From contig NZ_JAAGPR010000007.1 of NCBI RefSeq assembly GCF_017104965.1, forward strand, positions 1-64,000: DNA of 64,000 nt. Direction: 5' to 3'. The notes below the pieces were generated by a model that searched no databases, had not been told where the DNA came from, and was given only the letters and a program-made list of their open reading frames with translations. Positions 61,000 through 64,000 of this stretch are shown here, one piece after another (position 1 is the first letter of the stretch; the number at the start of each line of letters is the position of its first letter). Origin of the DNA: Paraburkholderia sp. Ac-20340 (GTDB lineage: Bacteria > Pseudomonadota > Gammaproteobacteria > Burkholderiales > Burkholderiaceae). A program made the translations under genes and the position numbers.

Positions 61000-62058
61000 T
61001 CAAAAAAAATGCCGACCTTCATCGCCTGGGAACCAGGCGTGAGTATCTGGCAAAACAAATCCTGTTCCGAACGGGTCCGATGGGTCCATACCGACCTGGT
61101 GAAGGCCCGTTATCCAAGCACGCCCTTCCACGCTCGCCTCAACCGCAATTTGCGGCCCCTCCATGACGACGCGCTCTATCCGACTTTCGAGACGCGCTCC
61201 AATGAGAGATTCATGAATAAACGTTTCTCCCTCTGCTATCTCTTTCCGCGCGTACATAAGCGCAAGCCTCGCAGCGGTTCCGGTGCCGCATGGCGACCGG
61301 TCCAAACGCCCCGGCGAAAGCACAACGGCGTTGCGTGACGTCACAATCGAACCGTCTCGCGCGACTGGCCCCATGAATTGGACCTGGCCTATACCCGTCA
61401 CCTGCGAATTCATCGGGTGCTGCACCTTTAATCGACTGTTTGCAGCACTCTTTATTGCCTCGCCAACAGCACAGAGCTCCCGCGCCTCGCTAGCTTCTAA
61501 TGCTAAACCCAATGCCCCTGCATCGACCATAACGAAGGTCTCGCCGCCGTACGCTACGTCAACCGAAATGCGGCCAAGTCCCTCAACATCAAGCTCCTCA
61601 TCGGTGTAATACACAAACGACGGTTGATTCGTGAAGCGAACGGATTGCACTTTGCCACCGTTGCACTGACAGCTCACGCGGATAAGTCCCGCGGGTGCCT
61701 CGAGGACAAAATCGGTGCGAGGCTCGTTCATAGGCAAGATGCCCGTTTCCAGCAGGACCGTTGCTAAAGCAATTACGTTTGACCCGGACATGACCGGATA
61801 CTCGGTGACCGTGGCGGACACAAATCCCAACTGCGCGTCAGGGTGCGTCGCCGGGAGCACAATGCTCAATGTGTCGGTCACGGAACCTCGAGGCTCGAGC
61901 AAGCATAGACGACGAATATCGTCCCGGTGCTTCATCAGGAAGTTGCGCTTATCGAACATGGTCTCGCCAGGGACATCGAAGACGCCTCCGGTCAGCACCT
62001 TGCCAACCTCACCTTCGGCATGGCAGTCCACCACTTGGTAGACATTCTTCCAACGCAT
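61000..62058 (-). CDS. Proline racemase superfamily enzyme, copy 2
   Basis: A 352-residue paralogue of copy 1, with the same Ser/Cys pair: PVMSGSNVIALAT near 88-100 and GRLDRSPCGTGTAAR near 254-268. N-terminal QVVDCHAEGEVGKVLTGG replaces the HTGGE block of copy 1, which suggests a different substrate. It ends with the family motif GRAWITGLHQVGMDPSDPF. ATG 62058 has AGGAG 8-12 bases upstream. It heads the minus-strand operon racemase-ALDH-racemase, with the strongest operator right before it. Confidence 0.9.
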   Translation of the reverse strand: MRWKNVYQVVDCHAEGEVGKVLTGGVFDVPGETMFDKRNFLMKHRDDIRRLCLLEPRGSVTDTLSIVLPATHPDAQLGFVSATVTEYPVMSGSNVIALATVLLETGILPMNEPRTDFVLEAPAGLIRVSCQCNGGKVQSVRFTNQPSFVYYTDEELDVEGLGRISVDVAYGGETFVMVDAGALGLALEASEARELCAVGEAIKSAANSRLKVQHPMNSQVTGIGQVQFMGPVARDGSIVTSRNAVVLSPGRLDRSPCGTGTAARLALMYARKEIAEGETFIHESLIGARLESRIERVVMEGPQIAVEASVEGRAWITGLHQVGMDPSDPFGTGFVLPDTHAWFPGDEGRHFF

Positions 62059-62073
62059 CCACCTGCTCCTTTA

Positions 62074-62089
62074 CTGTAAAGGGTTACAG
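62074..62089 (-). promoter_or_regulatory. LacI-type operator CTGTAAAGGGTTACAG
   Basis: Perfect 6-base arms (CTGTAA and TTACAG) around AGGG, 16 bases before the start of racemase copy 2 and 355 bases before the divergent lacI gene. It is the best-conserved of the four copies. Confidence 0.7.
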
Positions 62090-62443
62090 ACTCCGCTTTC
62101 TGCCCTTAAACCAAACCAGACGGGTTCGATACGCTCTTACCCAACTATGCCCGTTACATTCGACCAGTCTTTTTTCTGTAAAAAACACGACGTCAGGGGT
62201 ATGATAGCAGCGTGTCCGACTGGTGTGTTGCAGAAAAATACCTAGTGAGTCGTTTGCGAAGATTGGCATCACGACCGAAATAACGTTGTTTTTAAACGAT
62301 AAATTACCTCAGACAGCGATTGACCTTCGAGCTACGGTGCATCCAATGCACTGAAAGTAATCGTTTTCTTCGATGCGCGTGAGCGCTCCGACCGGCGCCA
62401 AGACATGCCGCTGAAGCCGAACTGAGATTTTTGGAACTTGGAA

Positions 62444-63508
62444 ATGAACAAACCTAGACAGAAAGCTAACGTGACGGACGTTGCAAAGGCAGCAGGCGTA
62501 TCCGTCGCAACTGTGTCGCGGGCGTTCAACCTGCCGCACCTCGTCCGCGAGGAAGTGCGGGACAAAGTTCTTGCCGTCGCACAGAAGCTTGGCTATAGCG
62601 CTAACCCGTCGGCGAAAGCACTCCGACTGCAAAAAACGCACATCATCGGCGCAGTCATTCCCACACTCGACTACTCGATTTTTGCGCGACTTGTGCACAG
62701 CTTTGAGGAGAAGATGACGGCAGCGGGATATAGCGTCTTCGTGCTGACAACTGGGTTCGACAACACGAACATGTTCGAACAAGTTCGGGCACTTGTAGAA
62801 AAAGGCGCGGAAGCGCTTCTTTTTGTCGGACGTATCGATGATGAGCGCCTTCGTGAATATCTCGTCGACAAGGATATTCCGTGCGTTTCGACCTACTCGT
62901 TCACAAACGACGAGCACTTCCCATCAATCGGCTTCGACAACTATTCCGCGACAAAACAGATGGTGGAGTTCCTGTTGCGCCTTGGCCACAAACGCCTGGT
63001 CATGATGGCGGGTCCTGTGCGCGGAAACGACAGGCAGCAATCGAGGATTCAAGCTTTTCAGGACACGCTCAAAGCGCATGGCCTGGGAGATGAGTGCCAT
63101 GTTATTGAGAAGAGCTACGGCTCCGCTGTCTTCCGCGGCGGGGAAGCGATGCGCCAAATAAACGATGAGTTTCCCGGGACCACTGCCGTCGTTTGTAACA
63201 GCGACATCTTCGCATTCAGTGCAATTGCTGAATGTCGCCGACTCGGACTCCGTGTGCCCGAAGACATTTCCATTACCGGCTTTGACGACGACGACTACAC
63301 AACGATTTTCGAGCCACCACTGACCACAATATCAGTTCCGGCTCCGGAAATGGGTCACCATGCAGCACAGGCGATACTCGATGCGCTGAGTGACCGGAAG
63401 AAAATCATGTCCGTCAGGCTAGATACAAAGTTGGTTGTACGAGACTCAACGAGCGTCCCGCCAGCTCGAGAGGCCTCTGAGGCGCGTCCAACCACCCAAG
63501 AAGCCTGA
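62444..63508 (+). CDS. LacI family transcriptional regulator
   Basis: A 354-residue LacI/GalR regulator. HTH and hinge are complete (NVTDVAKAAGVSVATVSRAFN near 9-29, LGYSANPSAKALRLQKTHIIGAVI near 48-71). The effector domain has SFEEKMTAAGYSVFVLTTG, VCNSDIFAFSAIAECRRLGLRVPEDISITGFDD and PPLTTISVPAPEMGHHAA. ATG 62444 is preferred over a TTG six bases before. It is divergent from the racemase/ALDH operon, and the four TGTAA-N4-TTACA sites, with the half-site pattern expected for LacI dimers, are its probable targets. Confidence 0.92.
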   Translation: MNKPRQKANVTDVAKAAGVSVATVSRAFNLPHLVREEVRDKVLAVAQKLGYSANPSAKALRLQKTHIIGAVIPTLDYSIFARLVHSFEEKMTAAGYSVFVLTTGFDNTNMFEQVRALVEKGAEALLFVGRIDDERLREYLVDKDIPCVSTYSFTNDEHFPSIGFDNYSATKQMVEFLLRLGHKRLVMMAGPVRGNDRQQSRIQAFQDTLKAHGLGDECHVIEKSYGSAVFRGGEAMRQINDEFPGTTAVVCNSDIFAFSAIAECRRLGLRVPEDISITGFDDDDYTTIFEPPLTTISVPAPEMGHHAAQAILDALSDRKKIMSVRLDTKLVVRDSTSVPPAREASEARPTTQEA

Positions 63509-63573
63509 GCCATGCGATGCGGGACCACCTGAGCCTTCACATGTGCGCAGATGGCCCCGAACAAAATCGTCGA

Positions 63574-64000
63574 CTACCGCAAGTCATGGAGGTCGCGGCC
63601 AAGCGGTGCACTGACAGCGAACTTCGAAAATTCAACTTCGAGCCCCGCTCTCTCAGGGGTACAGCAGTAAATCCCAATCATGTAGCGACCGGAAACGGGG
63701 AACGGTGCGAGGCGAAGCATCGGCCACCGCTCGCCATCGAGCGAATACTGCACACGCAGAACACCTTCGCAAATCCCCAACCTTACCCAAAGTCCGTCAC
63801 TGGTGTCAGCGACCGTCCCGGTCGCCCAATCTGAGCGACCAGCTGTCAGAACACTACCGAGCAGAATTTCGCCATCGCTGAACTCTGCGCCAGCCTTGAC
63901 CCAGTTGGACTCGTCGATTCTCAACATCAAGCCTGCCTGGTCATATAGCTCGCGGAAGTTCGCGCGGATGAACACCTGGGCGGAGACGTCTCCTGTCACC
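63574..64000 (-). CDS. DUF1349 domain protein, cut by the window edge
   Basis: The C-terminal 141 residues of a concanavalin-like DUF1349 protein. The typical block is present: FRELYDQAGLMLRIDESNWVKAGAEFSDG, followed by DTSDGLWVRLGICEGVLRVQYSLDGERW and a closing strand YMIGIYCCTPERAGLEVEF. The beginning lies beyond 64000; the GTG at 63999 is only the first start-like codon inside the window. Related proteins are small carbohydrate-binding-like or regulatory-domain proteins of unknown activity. It is convergent with the lacI gene. Confidence 0.75.
   Translation of the reverse strand, partial: VTGDVSAQVFIRANFRELYDQAGLMLRIDESNWVKAGAEFSDGEILLGSVLTAGRSDWATGTVADTSDGLWVRLGICEGVLRVQYSLDGERWPMLRLAPFPVSGRYMIGIYCCTPERAGLEVEFSKFAVSAPLGRDLHDLR

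Overview
The window looks like part of a Burkholderiaceae chromosome or megaplasmid, most like Paraburkholderia or Caballeronia. This is inferred from the OmpC-type porin, the H-NS-like proteins with Burkholderia-style C-termini, the density of FCD-type GntR regulators, and the many catabolic operons. It divides into an accessory island (about 1-16 kb) and a metabolic region (about 16-64 kb).

Accessory island, 1-16 kb. It opens with a Hachiman-type anti-phage pair on the minus strand (HamA-like nuclease and HamB-like helicase). Next come a broken P-loop ATPase gene, a lipoprotein, a DUF2778/Tlde1-like L,D-transpeptidase-fold toxin candidate with an overlapping small membrane protein (probable immunity), a cold-shock protein, an SRAP (YedK/HMCES) protein, several small hypotheticals, two H-NS-like proteins (one with two DNA-binding tails), and remnants of a class III aminotransferase gene. 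The island ends with a reverse transcriptase gene followed by a zinc-ribbon/HEPN-RES gene. GC-rich hairpins precede the RT and one lies between the two genes. This pair is the best candidate for an undescribed defence system.

Catabolic regulon, 16-42 kb. Two closely related FCD-GntR regulators frame it. A long minus-strand run (32022 to 21975) encodes a flavin reductase, an M81 peptidase, two creatinase/prolidase-fold proteins, a UPF0303 protein, an SDR, an amidohydrolase, RidA, D-serine dehydratase and a DapA-like lyase. A second minus run encodes a D-cysteine desulfhydrase/ACC deaminase-like enzyme, a ribose-type ABC importer and a nitroreductase. An acyl-CoA-dehydrogenase-fold flavoprotein and a GMC oxidoreductase lie on the plus strand. 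A repeated element (core TGCRTGCAGTATRCAG) sits at the heads of these units and overlaps the -10 hexamer in three of them, so they probably form one regulon. The substrate is not evident; a modified amino acid or peptide-like compound fits best.

Glycolate block, 42-48.6 kb. A FCD-GntR gene is divergent from glcDEF. Two identical TGGTATGACCA operators lie between them, and lrgAB-like genes, a possible glycolate or pyruvate carrier, follow.

Regulators and small units, 49-54 kb. These are a cupin gene and a MarR gene with a palindromic operator, divergent SDR and TetR genes, a LysR gene and a secreted hypothetical.

Hydroxyproline-like block, 54-62.5 kb. It holds a second GMC oxidoreductase, a chemoreceptor, two proline-racemase-superfamily enzymes with a Ser/Cys active-site pair, an aldehyde dehydrogenase and a LacI regulator. 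Four matching TGTAA-N4-TTACA-like operators tie these together. The right edge cuts a DUF1349 gene. No rRNA, tRNA, CRISPR array or intact insertion sequence was recognised.
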